A stretch of DNA of 6,717 bases from Lachnospiraceae bacterium (GTDB lineage: Bacteria; Bacillota; Clostridia; Lachnospirales; Lachnospiraceae): positions 972-7,688 of the forward strand of contig DLYC01000146.1 of assembly GCA_003447895.1 (NCBI GenBank), given 5' to 3'. Numbering within the stretch: position 1 is the stretch's first letter; each line of letters starts with the position of its first letter. Below are positions 5,564 to 6,717 of this stretch, piece by piece. The position numbers and the translations under genes were made by a program. The notes beneath the pieces are model-generated. The model did not search any database. It saw nothing but the letters and a program-made list of their open reading frames with translations, and was not told the DNA's origin.

Positions 5564-6717
5564 TCAGCCCTCGCTGAACAGAAGCTCGGAATAGGTCGGG
5601 AAGGGCCACGCGTTTCTGTCTGTGATGGTCTCGAGCTCGTCCGCGTAGCTGCGGCACTCGTTCATGTCCGGAACGATCACGTCGTGGCAGAAGCGCATTG
5701 CCTCCTCGGGATCCTGGGGAACGTCCCGGAGGTCCTTCTCGAGCTTGATGCAGGCGTCGTAGAGGCAGTCGGTGAGCATGCTCACGTTGCGGGCGCCCTC
5801 CTCCTCGAACTTGGCGGGAAGGCCGAACTCTTTGCGGCGGGAAAGGGCCTTGCAGAGCGCATTTCCGTAAGCGGAAACGGCGGGCAGGATGTCCTTGTGC
5901 AGCATATCGATCATGGTGCGGGCCTCGATCTCGATGGTCGCCGTGTAGTTCTCCACGTGGATGTTGTAGCGCGCGTGCACTTCCTCCTCTGTGTAGATCG
6001 CGTGATCCGTGAAGAGGCGGATGTTCTTTTCGTCGATGTAGGCGGGCAGCGCGTCGACGGCGGTCGAGAAGTTGGAGAGTCCGCGGCGCTTCGCTTCCGC
6101 GAGCCATGACTCGTTATAGCCGTTTCCGTCGAAGATGATGCGGTTGTGGGCCGTCAGCTCTCTTCGGATCAGAGCGGCCACATCCCTGTCAAAATCTTCC
6201 GATTTCTCCAGCTCATCCGCAAACAGCATGAGCTCGTGGGCCATCATCGTGTTGAGGACGATGTTGGGGCCCGAGATGGAGAGGGAGGAGCCGGGCATAC
6301 GGAACTCGAATTTGTTGCCCGTGAAAGCCATGGGCGATGTGCGGTTCCGGTCCGTATTGTCCTGCGGGATCGGAGGCATGACATCGACGCCGATGTCGAG
6401 CGTTCGCCTGCCGCTTCCCTTCATGGCGGTGTCGTGGATGATGGAATCCACAACGGCGCTCAGCTCACTTCCGAGGAAGATGGAGACTACGGCCGGCGGC
6501 GCTTCCTGCGCGCCGAGGCGGTGGTCATTGCCGGGCGTCGCGACAGTGGCGCGCAGCATGTCCTGGTACTCGTCGACGCCCTTTACGAAGGCGGTCAGAA
6601 ACAGGAGGAACTGCGCGTTCTGGCGGGGGGTCGAACCGGGCTTGAACAGGTTTTTGCCCGTGTCCGTTCCCAGGGACCAGTTGTCATGCTTTCCGGAGCC
6701 GTTGACGCCGGCGAAGG
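5564..6717 (-). CDS. glnN: Glutamine synthetase type III, carboxy-terminal part
   Basis: Glutamine synthetase joins ammonia to glutamate using ATP in the cytosol. The frame is open to the window edge at 6717, giving the last 383 codons; the complete type III protein is usually about 700 residues, so the amino-terminal half lies outside. Counting from the edge, the visible part begins FAGVNGSGKHDNWSLGTDTG, which contains the GS active-site loop (NGSGKHDNWSL, residues 5-15). Next come PQDNTDRNRTSPMAFTGNKFEF (117-138), holding the nucleotide and glutamate-binding arginines and the EFR element. The helical tail specific to type III (about 150-383) includes FDGNGYNESW and ends WPFPTYSELLF. These motifs separate it from types I and II. 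Internal ATG codons such as that at 6559 are not starts, because conserved residues continue upstream. Nitrogen regulation cannot be judged because the promoter is outside the window. Confidence 0.95.
   Translation of the reverse strand, partial: FAGVNGSGKHDNWSLGTDTGKNLFKPGSTPRQNAQFLLFLTAFVKGVDEYQDMLRATVATPGNDHRLGAQEAPPAVVSIFLGSELSAVVDSIIHDTAMKGSGRRTLDIGVDVMPPIPQDNTDRNRTSPMAFTGNKFEFRMPGSSLSISGPNIVLNTMMAHELMLFADELEKSEDFDRDVAALIRRELTAHNRIIFDGNGYNESWLAEAKRRGLSNFSTAVDALPAYIDEKNIRLFTDHAIYTEEEVHARYNIHVENYTATIEIEARTMIDMLHKDILPAVSAYGNALCKALSRRKEFGLPAKFEEEGARNVSMLTDCLYDACIKLEKDLRDVPQDPEEAMRFCHDVIVPDMNECRSYADELETITDRNAWPFPTYSELLFSEG

Noticed and set aside
5554..5570. Hairpin at the end of glnN as a terminator
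   Set aside because: The stem is only six base pairs, includes the stop codon, and is not followed by a T-run on the minus strand.
5472..6109. Open frames on both strands overlapping glnN in other frames
   Set aside because: Conserved type III glutamine synthetase motifs run continuously in the chosen frame to the window edge.
6559..6559. ATG at this position as the start of glutamine synthetase
   Set aside because: The active-site loop NGSGKHDNWSL is encoded upstream in the same frame up to the window edge, so the gene is longer and only cut by the window.

Overview
The window reads as chromosomal DNA of a Gram-positive, clostridial-type bacterium, most likely a Lachnospiraceae-like member of the Clostridia. 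Three things point there: the gene order yicC-remA-gmk-rpoZ-rimO-pgsA, the presence of RemA, and protein variants such as LGCDKNLVDSE in RimO and a type III glutamine synthetase. G/C-ending codons are common for such an organism. The assignment rests on remembered synteny and motifs; no database was searched.

Layout. From 1 to 3493 there is a tightly packed plus-strand run of housekeeping genes: the 3' end of yicC, remA, gmk, rpoZ, rimO and pgsA. Gaps are a few bases in most places. The largest gap, about 105 bases between gmk and rpoZ, holds a good extended -10 promoter candidate. The run ends at a strong intrinsic terminator (3513-3549). A single plus-strand gene for thiamine pyrophosphokinase (thiN) starts only 24 bases after the terminator T-run. 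thiN converges on a minus-strand pair across a shared hairpin (4275-4305). That pair is a cation diffusion facilitator (CDF) metal exporter, preceded by the 3' part of a type III glutamine synthetase gene that runs off the right edge.

Function. The left run joins RNA metabolism (YicC), a ring-forming DNA-binding regulator (RemA), GMP to GDP conversion (Gmk), the RNA polymerase omega subunit, methylthiolation of ribosomal protein S12 (RimO) and the committed step of phosphatidylglycerol synthesis (PgsA). thiN makes the cofactor thiamine diphosphate. The right side covers metal export, with manganese as a plausible substrate, and ammonia assimilation.

No mobile element, CRISPR array, tRNA, rRNA, toxin-antitoxin pair or defence system was seen, and nothing here looks like an undescribed system. 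The points most worth a second look are the terminator placed directly before thiN, the apparent duplication of the cytosolic domain in the CDF protein, and the long acidic tail on omega.
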